Of a stretch of DNA of 57,002 bases, positions 31,978-43,400 are shown one piece after another. Numbering within the stretch: position 1 is the first letter of the stretch; every line of letters starts with the position of its first letter. The translations under genes and the position numbers were made by a program. Where the stretch lies: the NCBI GenBank assembly GCA_002102555.1, contig MCFL01000157.1, positions 1-57,002 on the forward strand, read 5' to 3'. Source of the stretch: Catenaria anguillulae PL171. Lineage: Eukaryota > Blastocladiomycota > Blastocladiomycetes > Blastocladiales > Catenariaceae. Below the pieces are notes generated by a model that was not told the DNA's origin, did not search any database, and was given only the letters and a program-made list of their open reading frames with translations.

Positions 31978-32090
31978 GTGGGGAGAGTGATATGCGCCTC
32001 ACGTGGCGCTCAGACCTTTATTTGTCCATGTAACTTGCTAAATCAATACAAAACAAAACGAAAATGAGAGCCATCATGCAACCCTGCCTC
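31978..32090. repeat. DIRS inverted terminal repeat, 3' copy
   Basis: 113 bp that reappear in reverse complement at 36618-36730. Outside it, 31879-31985 is complementary to the internal region 32310-32416. Confidence 0.9.
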
Positions 32091-32309
32091 AAAAGAAAGT
32101 GAGGACCCCATACTACAACACAGGGCAGGGCGCGGGAGGGGAAAGCCAAGACGCAAGGTGAAAAGAGGAAATGACAAAAAGACAAGAAGGCACAAACAAT
32201 GACAGCCAAACAACAATGAACAAAAGACACTACACGCAAATGAGAAGTACAACCACATCCGAAAAAGAAACGCGACAACATCCAATAAAACAGGGTGGGT
32301 GGGTGGGTA

Positions 32310-32455
32310 CTCCCCACCTCCTCCTCAGCTGCGTTCGGATACCCTTGCATATCCTCGCAGCTGCGCTTCCGGCGGTGCAAGCACCGCCTTCGCTACGCTG
32401 CTCGGATACACTTCAGGTATCCTCACTTGCTTCGTCGTCCGTGGGGAGAGTGATA
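32310..32455. repeat. DIRS internal complementary region
   Basis: First part (32310-32416) is complementary to the left tip 31879-31985; second part (32416-32455) to the right tip 36716-36755. This is the template thought to allow DIRS cDNA circularisation. Confidence 0.88.
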
Positions 32456-33816
32456 CTTGGTCCCTGGGCAATCACACGGCGACGCTTGACACTGGAGATG
32501 GAAACCGCAACCGCGTTCACGGCCTCGTCACGCGGTGGGCGATTGGGAGCTGATGGTGAATGGCGGAAGTCGGCATAATGAGTGAAGAAGGTGGCTGCGT
32601 TGGACCAGCGGGCTGCAGCCAAAATATCCTCGACCGAGACCTTGTTGGCATGCGCGTGTGAGGCCGCGCTGGCACGTGTCGAGTGTGCACGGGGATTCGG
32701 GACGCCGGATTCCTCGAGGCAGCGGCGCACCCAGGACCGCACGGTGTCGTCTTGGGGGCGGGAGCCTAGCGCACCGACCTTGCCACTAAACGCGAGGAAG
32801 ACCGGGCGGGTGTCGGGGCCCGAAGGAGGGGCAGGTGGGCGGACTGCCGCCGTCACACGGACATATTGCGCAAGCCAGCGCACTGGGCAGATGCCAGGCC
32901 GGTCCACGAAGGCTGGCAAAACCGTGGCATGTGACGCCAGCGACCCCTTGGGCAGCCAGACCACCAAGCGCACGGCAGACGGCTCCTGATCAGCCGGCCA
33001 AGAAGAGGGTTGTGGACCACAACGCACGTCACCAAAATGGAATTCGAGGTTTGCAAAGAGCAGCCGAGCCAAGTCGGAACCGGGCCGCCAAGCAGAGCAC
33101 ACAGCAAGGATGGTGGCCGTCCACCTTGAGCGTTGCGGCAAGGTCAAATCAGCCGACGCCCGCTGCTCAACCGTGTCCAAGACGAGCTCGACGGGCCAAG
33201 TGAATGCCGCAGTCGGGACTGGCGGGCGCGCAGTGGAGCGCTGGAGCGCAAGAAGAGCGCGACCCACGGCGGGGTCAGACGACGCGGCGGAGAGTTGCGG
33301 GTGAACGTGATGCCACACCACGGAGACCGACGAGACGTGGTGGCGAATGGTGTTGAAAGAGTACGCGTCGCCCAAGGAGAAGGCAAAGGAGAGAAGCATC
33401 GGCACATCACGGGCGAATGGATCCACACCACGCTCAAGGGCAAAAGCATGGTAACGCCGGAACCGAGAGAGACGCGCAAAGAAGGTAGACGACGCATCAG
33501 CGCTCACCACCAGCGTAAAGGCGATGTTGGGAGCGAAACCCCGCGTGATGTACGCCTCCAAGAGACGTGCCACAACAGGATCCCCCGCGAGGTCGGCAGC
33601 ACCTGATGGAAGTGCATGGCCGGCGAGTGCGTTGCGGACGCGGGTAACCAGATCGGGGGACGAATCGCATGTTGCAGAAGAAGCGGCAGCCAAATCGCGC
33701 CCCACCAGGCCGGAGTCACCACCACCATCTCCCGCACCCGGTCGTGGCGAAGGCGCGCCAACACCCGTGGGATCAGCCGAGGTGGAGGGAACGCGTAGCC
33801 GCCCTCGAGTGGCCAT
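32413..33816 (-). CDS. DIRS tyrosine recombinase
   Basis: Integrase part of the retroelement, about 467 residues from an ATG at 33816. The C-terminal half shows the tyrosine-recombinase pattern: Arg in AWRPGSDL, His-x-x-Arg in HSTRASAASHA and the nucleophile Tyr in FFTHYADF. The 3' end overlaps the internal complementary region, as in other DIRS elements. Confidence 0.85.
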   Translation of the reverse strand: MATRGRLRVPSTSADPTGVGAPSPRPGAGDGGGDSGLVGRDLAAASSATCDSSPDLVTRVRNALAGHALPSGAADLAGDPVVARLLEAYITRGFAPNIAFTLVVSADASSTFFARLSRFRRYHAFALERGVDPFARDVPMLLSFAFSLGDAYSFNTIRHHVSSVSVVWHHVHPQLSAASSDPAVGRALLALQRSTARPPVPTAAFTWPVELVLDTVEQRASADLTLPQRSRWTATILAVCSAWRPGSDLARLLFANLEFHFGDVRCGPQPSSWPADQEPSAVRLVVWLPKGSLASHATVLPAFVDRPGICPVRWLAQYVRVTAAVRPPAPPSGPDTRPVFLAFSGKVGALGSRPQDDTVRSWVRRCLEESGVPNPRAHSTRASAASHAHANKVSVEDILAAARWSNAATFFTHYADFRHSPSAPNRPPRDEAVNAVAVSISSVKRRRVIAQGPSITLPTDDEASEDT

Positions 33817-35888
33817 GGCGACTGCGAAAAAGCGTCTGTGCCGGCGGCGGACGAATTGTGCCACCGAGAATAGAACCGAGGGCACTTGGCGGTGTCCGAC
33901 GAGGCGAATAAGTCGAGTGAGCGAGCGCCCCACGCGCGCTCCATCCAGCGGAATGCGGGCATCGTCATGCCGTAGTCGTGGTTGTCGAAGAGACGAGAAG
34001 CCGCATCTGCACTGCTGTTGTCCACACCAGCAATGTGTTGCGCACCCAGGTTGATGTGCTTGGCCATGCACACAGCCCATATCCGCTTTGCCAGAAGAAG
34101 CAGATCCAGCGACGCATGACCGCCCTGCCGACGGACATATGCCACCGTGGTCGTGTTGTCCGACCGCAACAAAACTGACTTGCCCGCCCAAGCGTCTGCG
34201 TTCAATGTCACCGCGTGCAAAACCGCGCCGAGCTCGCGCCAGTTCGAGGACCGCCCGTCGGCCATGGGGCCCCAGCGGCCTTGCTGCATGTTGGATCCGT
34301 GAACGGCGCCCCAGCCCACGCCCGATGCGTCGGTATACACCGTCACGTCTGGGGGCTTCGGAATCAACGCTTGGCCGTTCCACCCGGACAGCGCCGACGC
34401 CCACCACTGAAGCTCGGTCTGGGCGGACGGCGAGATCGGTACGGGACGCTCCCAGGACAGCGTCGTGCGAAGTGCGAAGTGCAGGTTGCGCTGCAAGAAG
34501 CGTTGGTTGATTGATGCCGGCAGAACTGCTGGGGCCACGGCGTTGACCGTTCCAAGGAAGCGTGCGAGAGACCTTGCCGAGGCCGACTTGGCGTTCAAGA
34601 GGCTGCGAGCCTCCCGCCCAATGTTCTTGACCTTGGCCCGCGGAACCCGCAAGAGCATCTTCCGCGTGTTGATCTCGAAGCCGAGGAAGTCGATCACTTG
34701 CGTTGGATCCAGCACCGACTTGGACATGTTGAGTGTGAAGCCCAATTCGGCGAGGTGAGCAACCACTTGATCTGCTGCCGAGCGCGCTGCCTCCGCTGAA
34801 TCCGCCAAAACCAAGATGTCGTCCAGGTACCAAACCAGACGAATGCCGCGAGCAACCAGGGGGCGAAGTGCAGCCGACATGACGCGCGTGAATATCTGTG
34901 GAGCAGGGCTCATGCCAAAGAAAAGTGTCCGCCACTGGTAAGTCACGCCTTCCCAAGTGAAGCAGAAGAAGCGGCGAAACATTTCGTTCAACAGCACGGC
35001 AAAGTAGGCATCCTTGGCGTCGATCTTGCATGCAAAGTCGCCCTTGCGCACCATTGACCGAGCCGTATGAATGCCCGACATTTTGAACTTGTCGTGTGCA
35101 AGGAACTGGTTGATCCACCTCGCGTCGAAGCAGACCCGCCTCTTGCCCGACGGTTGGGTCACAACAAAGGGGTTCATAAACGAGTGAGGATCCGAGCATA
35201 CCTCGATGCTGTCGATAGCCAAGAGCCGGCGGACCTCCGCCGAAATCGTCGACCCGTCCTCCACAGACAAGTTGAACGGGGGTGGTGGAGGGGTCCGAGG
35301 CGGGCGACGGAGGAACTTGAGGTGGGCGCCCTTGTGGATCCATCGAGACACCGTTGAGTCGCAAAGCTTGCTCCACGCCAACCCCTTCTTGGCGGTCTTG
35401 CCCCCCACCATGCCCGGCGGCCAAATCTCCAACCCTGCTGCCGCCCACGGGCGATCGGGGGGCGGTATCACTGGCTCGACTGGTCGGGCTGGCCAGTCCT
35501 GCCGCGATTGTTGTTCTGATTGTTGTTGTTGCGGTTGTTGTCGTCCCGACGGAACCCGAAATTGTTGCTGTGGAAACGACCTCGACCTGCGCCGCGGCCG
35601 CCGCGGAAGGCCCCCCTTCCCCCGCCACGGCTGTGGCCGTTTCCCTGTACCCGGGCGGCACTGGTGACGGATCGCGCGATGGTTGTGGCGAGTTGGCGCT
35701 GCTGTTCGAGGGTGCCGCGCTCGGCGAGCTGGGTGGAGAAGTTTGCGGGGCCGAAGAGTTGTCCGTCGGAGCCGGGGAGCTTGACCTTGTTCTTCCAGAC
35801 GGCTCCAAGTTCGAGACCGGAGATGATGGATTCGCGGCGCTTGACCTCGACGGCGGCACGGCGCTCGCGGATGTGGCCGATGATGCAA
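33504..35888 (-). CDS. DIRS reverse transcriptase-RNase H
   Basis: Polymerase part of the retroelement. The RT core has CKIDAKDAYFAV and the active site YLDDILV; the RNase H region has VYTDASGVGWG and LRSDNTTTVAY. The segment after RNase H (DNSSADAASRL, DLFAS) is typical of DIRS polyproteins. Overlaps both neighbouring frames. Confidence 0.88.
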   Translation of the reverse strand: MHHRPHPRAPCRRRGQAPRIHHLRSRTWSRLEEQGQAPRLRRTTLRPRKLLHPARRARHPRTAAPTRHNHRAIRHQCRPGTGKRPQPWRGKGGLPRRPRRRSRSFPQQQFRVPSGRQQPQQQQSEQQSRQDWPARPVEPVIPPPDRPWAAAGLEIWPPGMVGGKTAKKGLAWSKLCDSTVSRWIHKGAHLKFLRRPPRTPPPPPFNLSVEDGSTISAEVRRLLAIDSIEVCSDPHSFMNPFVVTQPSGKRRVCFDARWINQFLAHDKFKMSGIHTARSMVRKGDFACKIDAKDAYFAVLLNEMFRRFFCFTWEGVTYQWRTLFFGMSPAPQIFTRVMSAALRPLVARGIRLVWYLDDILVLADSAEAARSAADQVVAHLAELGFTLNMSKSVLDPTQVIDFLGFEINTRKMLLRVPRAKVKNIGREARSLLNAKSASARSLARFLGTVNAVAPAVLPASINQRFLQRNLHFALRTTLSWERPVPISPSAQTELQWWASALSGWNGQALIPKPPDVTVYTDASGVGWGAVHGSNMQQGRWGPMADGRSSNWRELGAVLHAVTLNADAWAGKSVLLRSDNTTTVAYVRRQGGHASLDLLLLAKRIWAVCMAKHINLGAQHIAGVDNSSADAASRLFDNHDYGMTMPAFRWMERAWGARSLDLFASSDTAKCPRFYSRWHNSSAAGTDAFSQSPWPLEGGYAFPPPRLIPRVLARLRHDRVREMVVVTPAWWGAIWLPLLLQHAIRPPIWLPASATHSPAMHFHQVLPTSRGILLWHVSWRRTSRGVSLPTSPLRWW

Positions 35889-36523
35889 CGGTGGTCTTCT
35901 TGAATCTGCGTGACGAGGTGAGCAATGCGGTCACGGCGTTGTCCCGCAGCTTCTGGATCGTCTGGGACGTCCTCTTGGAGGATGAGGCCGCATCGGATTG
36001 CTTCGTCGAGGGAGGCATCGTCGACGGCGTCGTGGCCGGGGTCGATGGCACAGAGAAGGACTTGGAGGCGCCATTCTGCGACGGCGACGGCCCGGTGGAG
36101 CTCGCTGAGATCTTCTTGATGTTGGCGGTAGCTCTTGTCGATGTCGGTGAGTTTGAGAGTACGCTTGCTCGTTTCGGCGGAACCAACGAGGACGGCGTCG
36201 AGCTCGGAAGGTTGCCCGTAGTCGCAGACGGGAACGGGGAACCGCTTTGGGGTGAGGCCGGGGAGCTTGGGGTCAGCTGCACCTTGGAGGGGGCTGCCTT
36301 GGATGAGCTCGAGGATGGCGGCCCTGGGACGGTAGGACTTGCGTGCTTCCTCGGGATCGGCGCCGCTGCCGTGGAAGTGGGGAGTGGATTGGCTAGTCGT
36401 AGTGCGGCTCGCCGAAGCCTTGAGGCTAGCGAGCTCGGCGGGGGTGAAGTTGCGCAGGATGTTGAGGAGTTCGGCATCTCGGTCATCCATCGTTGACGGC
36501 GGCGGTGGCACGGTGCGAGACAA
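35468..36523 (-). CDS. DIRS gag-like protein
   Basis: About 351 residues, first frame of the element. A helical central region is followed by a Gly/Arg- and Asn/Gln-rich tail (GGRGAFRGGRGAGRGRF) likely to bind RNA. Assigned by position rather than by motif. Confidence 0.6.
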   Translation of the reverse strand: MSRTVPPPPSTMDDRDAELLNILRNFTPAELASLKASASRTTTSQSTPHFHGSGADPEEARKSYRPRAAILELIQGSPLQGAADPKLPGLTPKRFPVPVCDYGQPSELDAVLVGSAETSKRTLKLTDIDKSYRQHQEDLSELHRAVAVAEWRLQVLLCAIDPGHDAVDDASLDEAIRCGLILQEDVPDDPEAAGQRRDRIAHLVTQIQEDHRCIIGHIRERRAAVEVKRRESIISGLELGAVWKNKVKLPGSDGQLFGPANFSTQLAERGTLEQQRQLATTIARSVTSAARVQGNGHSRGGGRGAFRGGRGAGRGRFHSNNFGFRRDDNNRNNNNQNNNRGRTGQPDQSSQ

Positions 36524-36617
36524 AAGCGAGACGGCAAGGGGAACGGGTCCAGGAAAGATTGCGAAGAGTTTGATGGCAGGCTCTCAAGCAGTTACAACTC
36601 GGTCCGAGCTTTTGAAA

Positions 36618-36730
36618 GAGGCAGGGTTGCATGATGGCTCTCATTTTCGTTTTGTTTTGTATTGATTTAGCAAGTTACATGGACAAATAAAGGTCTGAGC
36701 GCCACGTGAGGCGCATATCACTCTCCCCAC
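36618..36730. repeat. DIRS inverted terminal repeat, 5' copy
   Basis: Reverse complement of 31978-32090; the right tip continues to 36755. Confidence 0.9.
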
Positions 36731-36755
36731 GGACGACGAAGCAAGTGAGGATACC

Positions 36756-37411
36756 CTTATAGTTATCATCCAATTCCGTTCTGCTCTTGGTCCGAGTCAG
36801 CAAAGTCTTGCCGGCAAGGGCTACGCAACTATGTAGCCCAAATGCGGAAGGGTCACATTCACCAAGAGGACAAGATCACCGCGATTCAGCATTTCTTTGT
36901 CCTGCGGGGGCAGAGGTTTGCTCCTCAAGGCGAGTCGAAAATCATCGCAAGGCGGTTTGGCTAAAGGACTTGGTGACTGATGGAATGGTCTGCTTCGCCC
37001 ATGACTCGACTGTCTCGCTGTCTCGCACGCGCATGGGTGGTGCGTCGCCACGGGTGTCGAAAATTTTCCATGAGCGAGACCTAGGCAGGTATCGCACTAA
37101 TGCTGCTGCTATGAATTGTCTAAGACGAGGCAGAAAACTTGACGCAATACGCTCTTGACTTTGATCCATAACCGCGATCAAGCGCCATCAATCCTCTGGA
37201 GTGACACCAGTCTGCTCGCCGTCGCCGGCTCCACTCCAGAGTCCAGACTCTGATCTCCGCCCGTGCCTTCAAGGGCCAGTGACTCGACAACTCTGAACGA
37301 CTGCTGGCGAGGTCGGTATTACCATTTTGGCTTGACAGCCGGCTCGTGCACAGAACAGCATCTATATCGTGATCTCACACCATCGATTGTCCCGTCAGCC
37401 CTGCTCTCAAC
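36756..37411. other. Right flank of the retroelement and Tel1 leader
   Basis: No gene recognised. The open frame 36787-37158 has no family resemblance. The right end should hold the Tel1 promoter. Confidence 0.45.
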
Positions 37412-40400
37412 ATGAAGATCGTCGACCTCGCCCAATACCTCACCAGCGACAAGAGCCGTGTCCGCCAGGATGGCATGGCCTACCTTGTGGAAAACTTTGA
37501 CACGATCTTGCCCACCCTCATAGACAACCCCCGCATTGCCTCTAAACTCATCCGCGGCCTCTGCCAAGCGATTGGCACCGACGCAAACGACATTCAGGGC
37601 AAGGCCTCCCCCACAAACATCTCCATCACGCGCTTACGCAAATCGGCCAACTTCTTTCGCGAGCTGATTGAGCCCTTGATTGACCATTGCGAGGCCGCGG
37701 CCGTAAAAGACTCGCCTGCGTACAAGAATGCGCTCAAGAAGGCGCCGCGGGAGAATCCCGTCGAGAACATGGTGGTGTTGGCCAAGTCGATTGCCCGCGA
37801 TGTCGTCCCGCACGTGCTTGCGACCATCGAGAATGCCGGCAAGATCATTGTGGAACCGTTGAGCAAGCCATACGCAACCATCCTGTCGCGCATTGTGCAG
37901 TCTCACATTATCCGGTCCTACTTGTCGCCGGAACACGTGCACGCACTGTTTGACCTGTGCATGCGGCACCTTCGCTCGTCCTTTGAGGAGCCCTCCGGTC
38001 CACATGCCCGCACAAAGTCCAAGGCTCCCCACATTCTTGCGTTTGCCACGGCGTTTTCGCGACTGCTGCTGATATTTCCGGCTCCCCTTACCTCCATTTC
38101 GAGCGAGATCCAACTCTTTTACCATCAATTTCTCGTTGGTCCACGTACCGACACCATCCTCCCGCACACCCTCCTGTCTGGTCTCAATTACTTCCTCCTC
38201 CGCGTGGCCAACTCCCAGTCGGACCACCTTTTCAACTTTCTTTCGTCGGCCACCATGGACTTGACATCTTGGTGGGCCGACTCGGCCACCATCCAGCTCC
38301 CGAAATTCCCCGCTCTTCGCCGCGAATCGCTCGTCTTCTTCCGCCTCGCCCTGTTTCTGATCCTCGGCGAATCCATGGATGACGAGCACACAATGCCCAC
38401 GCTTCTCCCAATGGCCGAAAAGTTCCGGACCTTGTGGAAAAGCGTCACAACCAACTTGCGCCGCGGCACCACGGGCACCTGGCTTGCGCTCAAAGCTGCG
38501 CATACCTGCCTGCAATGGCCACGCGCAGGCCGGTTGGGCGAGGCCGAGGCGGCGGCGGCGGCGGCGGGCGGGCTTGAGTTGCCGGCGTCACCTCTATATC
38601 CGTCGGTTGTCCGCGTGCTCGATGCAGCGTTTGTGGCGGATCGTGGCGAGTGTCCGTTGGAAGCGTGGAACTCGGTTTGGGTGGCGAGCGAGGTATTTTT
38701 GCGTGTACGGCAGCTCGAGGCTGCGGGCAGGGAGGCGCCGGATCAGCCGTTGGAGGCGGCCGCGGGGAGGCCGTCACAGAGGAAAAAGGCCATGACCACG
38801 TTGGATGAGGTGATTGATGTACGTGCCTCACTTCTGTGCTCGGCAAGAAAAGGTTTCCCTGACACCCGACCGTTGTCAATCTCCCTAGATCTTGACGTCT
38901 GGACCAAAAGACGACGAGTACGCACCGGCCTTCATTTGCCAGCTCATCATGATGATCACCCTGCGGTATCCTACGGCCTGGACGTCCACTGAATACGCCA
39001 CCATTGTCTCGGCATTGGCCACCACGCTCAATGTCGTCACTAAGGACGAGGCCGTGTACTGGGCCTGTGTCTGCTTGTCAGTCCTCCTTGCGCACCAACC
39101 TCCCCCGTCTGCCGAATCAGCCGTCCTCGCGCGCCCGCGCTCCGCCGCAGTCTGGTTCCGCATCCACGACACGCTCCTGCGCAGGCTCGACAGATCCCTG
39201 TCCGAGCCCGTCTTCCATCTCATCCTCGCCATGCACCTGCACTTGTCTGTCCCAGCCAGCGACTTGCCCAGACTCAGCGTCCCACCGGCACGTGTCTTTT
39301 CGCCCGACACGGCCCTCACGCCGTCCGTGCTTCGGTTTGCCGTCCTGCGCGTGTGTGTCAATGGCGCAGACTGGTCCATCATGGACTGGGTCACGGGCGC
39401 ACTCGACTGGTTGTTGGCTGACACGGCCGCGTTATCAGCATGCGCAAAGTCGGATCCGAGGGCACTCATGGGCTTCTTGTATGCGGTGAGTGGCGACTTT
39501 GCGCGTGCGCTCAAGGAGGTGGCGCACCAGAGTGCGCCCGTTGCGCTGCCTGTGGACGAGGTGATTGTCGAACACGAGTTGGTCGGGTTCATGGTTGCGG
39601 GCAAGTGCTTGTACGACGGGGTGCTGCCCACGCCCGTGTCATTGGATTTGGTGTACGATGTGCCGGCTGCAAGGCCAGATTATGTTGTTCGAGAGACGGT
39701 GCGCACGTTGCTTGCGCGCATCGGTAAGGTCATGGAGTCGTTGGCTGCGGCTGGCACCAACTTGTTGGACGATTCCACTATGCCGGCTATGGTCGGTGTT
39801 GCGTGCCAGCTGGCGCATTACGCTGGCGTCATTGAAGTCGTCGGCACGCAGGCGCTCGAGTCGCATCCGTGTGTGACGGCGGCAGCTGCGCTTGTGGATC
39901 GGCTTGGCGAACATCATTTGGCAGTGGCGGATGTATCGGGGCACATGTCCAAGCTCAAGGTGCAGCTAGACGTGTTGTTAGAGATGGCACGGATGGTTGG
40001 GTTGGACGGGATGCGCCTTGACAGGTACTTGTCCCTGCAAGTGACCAACAACGCCGTCGAGTATACGCCAGCATGTTCCTTGCACGTGTTTGCCTTTGGT
40101 CCTGTGCGCCAAGCCTTGCTCAAGTCGTTCAAGGACATTGACAAGCTGCTCGCCAATGTGGTCAATCTCGAGTCGGGCAACAAGCCATCGTCGCAGCCGT
40201 CGTCGATTTCGTCTTCGAGCGCAGCCCTGGAACAATCATTGTCCTTTTTCAAAGATTTTGACGACGTGGGCCGTGCGTTCGACATTGTCGCGAGCGATTC
40301 GTCCAAGGACACCTCCTTTGCTTCGTTTGTCTCACTTGTTGCGCAATCGCACCACAATGCACACGATCACGACCTGCGCCTCGCCACTTGCGTCGGCCAC

Positions 40401-43400
40401 GTATCGGCCACCTTCATGGCCACCTATGTCAAGCAAGGGCTGGTGCGCCCACACTTTTTGCTGGACGAGGAGACTCTCGCAGCAACTTTGGTGCAGGGCA
40501 TTGTTTGTCTGATGCGTTTACCAACGCCTGGCATGGACTTGTTTGCCGAGCTACTCGAGGCGCACCCGCATTTGGTCCCGCCTGCACACGCGGATTGGTT
40601 GTTTTCCGAGGCGTACGACCGGCTCGAGGCATCGGCCAAGGACCCCGTGCTCGGCACGGACTGCATGACGGTGGCACGCATTGCTTTTCCAGGGATCGCG
40701 GCCTTGGCAGGCACGGCCAAGTGGACGACCGATAACGAAAACGACATGAGCGACTTTTTCCAGTTCTTTATGGATCGGTGTGGTCGCACACACGCCCACG
40801 CGCATTTCAAGGTGGCCATCGCCAAGTTTCTCGTTTCCGCTGCCCGAGCCCGGATTGCCGTCGCAAAGTCCGAGTCGAAAAAGATTGACACCGCCTTGAA
40901 AATCATGGCATCGGATTCCATTGCCTCAGTTCGCTTGGCCATGATCCAAATGCTCCCCTTGCTTCTCGACACGGCCGATTCGCCCAACGACCTGACCAAG
41001 ATGGCCCGCTTGCTTGCGCCGCCGCTGCCGCCCGGCAAACCCGAGGACCCCGATGCCATGGACGTCGATGCGCCCAAACCGTCATTTGAAGAGTTTGTGG
41101 TGCCCGTGCTCTACTATGCCCGGTTGGCTGTCGTGTCCGAGTTTCTTCGGACGGGCGCGCTCGTGGATTTGGTCGAGCACTTGCGCGACGAGCGGTGTGC
41201 GTGCAACCCGGCACAAGTCATGGATATGGTCACGACCATCATTGGCCCCTCGCTTTCCGATTTCTTCAACAATTATGTGCCTGCCATGTTGTTTTGCTTT
41301 GCATCCAAGGGGTTCGACTTACTCTCTGACGATTTCCCGTTCGAGCTTGTAGCTCGCACTGGGACAAGGAACCAGTACTTGGAGCGGTACATGACGCACG
41401 TGGTCGTTGCGCTCGCCTTTCACCACAAGTTGACCGAGCAAGTTCTCGCTCGTCTTGCCCCGATTGCCAACATGTCGGTCAACGCGCTCATGGTCCGCCA
41501 CTTTGCCATCTTGTATTCGTCCGTTTTGCCAAAGTACTATGGCACGCCCGAGCAGTTTGAAGAGGCCAAAAAGACGATCGAATTTGTGTACCACCTGGTA
41601 GACGGGTCGGACCAACAATGGGCGTCGATTCAAGATACCGTGCTGTCACGACTGTTTCTCCACACGCGCGACGATTTCCACCGACCCGACTACGTGTTTC
41701 CCTCGGGTATGGACTTGGATTCGGACATGGACTTGTCCGAGTTCCGAAGCGTGTACGAGTCCATGATGCCCGCAACCAGCGCAGTGCACATGAAGCCCTG
41801 CTTTTACGCGCGCAACCAGCCCGAGCATTCCACCGTGCTCTTGGCCAAAACGCTCGACTTTTTGGCCGAACAGCACAAGCTTCCACTCAATCAAATGATT
41901 GCCGCGCCCAACCTATTGATTCTTTTGCGGTCTCTGCATGTCAACTTGGAGGGTTCGGTCGAGCACCGGCAAGAACACGCTCACTGGCTCCATGTCTATC
42001 GCTTGGTGCTGTCGTTCACAAATGCATCACACTTGCAGCAGGTTCGTATAGTGTCACTGGCGTTCGCCGATTATGCATCTCACTCCCATGTACGTGCGCA
42101 TGTAGTCTTTTGTGTTCAAGCTCATGGTCTCGTCCCTTCTGCATCTGCTCCCGAAAACGCCACTCAAAGCCGAGGTCCTGCACATTCTCAAGCGCCCCTT
42201 TGCCGTGATCGACTCGTACATGAATTCGCCATACCTCCTGGGTCAGGTGATCCCTATTCTGGCCAATGCGCTCGTCACGTACAAGGAGGCGCAGGCCATT
42301 GCTTCGTCACTCATCGACACCCTGCTCATTTACCACGACAAGTACACGTTGCACGACCCGGCGGCGTTCCCACCGTTCGCGGAACACGAGCTGCTTGCGG
42401 GATTCGCCACCAGGCGACAAGAGTATTTTGCGCGCCGCGGACTCAAGGAATCGGCCAGCGTCTTGATCCAGTACTTGTCGACCATGCCCGACAATGAATC
42501 AATCAAGTCGCGGTTGGAGCCGCTGGTGCGCGAGGGGTTGCTCAAGAGCGAGGCCGTCAAGCTTACAAAGGTGATTGTGGACAATAAGACCAGGTCAACG
42601 ACCGATATTGCCATGCTCGGTCAACTCTTCCCGACCTTGTTTTCCGGCACCGATACCGAAGCACAAGCGAGTACTGACACACCTGGCAGCGGGTCCGGTT
42701 CCGGGACCGCAGGGTTGAGTCGGTCCGGGAGCGCAAGCAGCTTGGCGAGCGAGCCGCCCGCGCCGGCGCCCGCCAAGGTGCCCACGCCGCTCGAGATTAT
42801 CGTCAATCACATGATTCGGTGCATGAACGTGTCCAAGGACTTTGATGTGCTGCAAGAGTGTGCTCATCTTCTGCGTTCCATTCCGCAAGACTAGGCCGGC
42901 GAGTTTCTCGAGCCGACCGAGCGAGACATGATTGCCATTGCCCCACCGACCATTCTCAAGTTCAACCAACCGCGCAACATTCCGCTTGATGTTCCACCTC
43001 ATTTGTCCAACGTCAACAATTGGGACTCGAGCTCGGTGTCGTCGACGCTGGCCTGGATCCGCCCCTCATCACTGACCTCGTCCGATGCCAGCCCGTGTAC
43101 ATTTTGCAACGAGTTGAGCGGTTGATGCGGTTGGACGAGGAGCTGGCAATTGTCTTGTTCCCATTCGTGATTGATTCGTTTGCGAGCGCCCACCCGAACC
43201 ATGCGGCCGTCCTGTCCGATGCCTTGGCTCACGTGTTCAAGAATGCGGATTCGCAACACCTGGGCGTCTTGTCGCTCTGCCTGGACGTCTTGAAGCATAT
43301 GCGCGTGTTGCAGCGAGAGGCGGCGCAGGAGACAAGTCGACCGGCATTGAAGCTCAACTGCCTTGATGTTGCCCGAGCTGCATTCCGGTGCAAACGCACG

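Larger units (their letters stand above)
31879..36755 (-). mobile_element. DIRS-type tyrosine-recombinase retrotransposon, looks whole
   Basis: About 4.9 kb, reading right to left. It has the standard DIRS-1 plan: inverted terminal repeats, gag-like, RT-RNase H and tyrosine-recombinase open frames, and an internal complementary region near its 3' end whose two halves are complementary to the outer tips of the two termini. As is usual for the family there is no obvious target duplication and no integrase. The two terminal repeats are identical over 113 bp as far as I can read and the coding regions are open, so the insertion looks young and whole. It sits between an unresolved host gene and Tel1. 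Confidence 0.9.

Noticed and set aside
35354-36496. Open frame of 380 codons on the plus strand
   Set aside because: Antisense to the retroelement's first open frames; composition is a shadow of GC-rich codons.
36787-37158. Open frame right of the retroelement
   Set aside because: No family match, atypical composition, not linked to Tel1.
43020-43125. Apparent frameshift in Tel1
   Set aside because: A 56-bp intron at 43036-43091 with a CTGAC branch-like site joins the two frames in phase.
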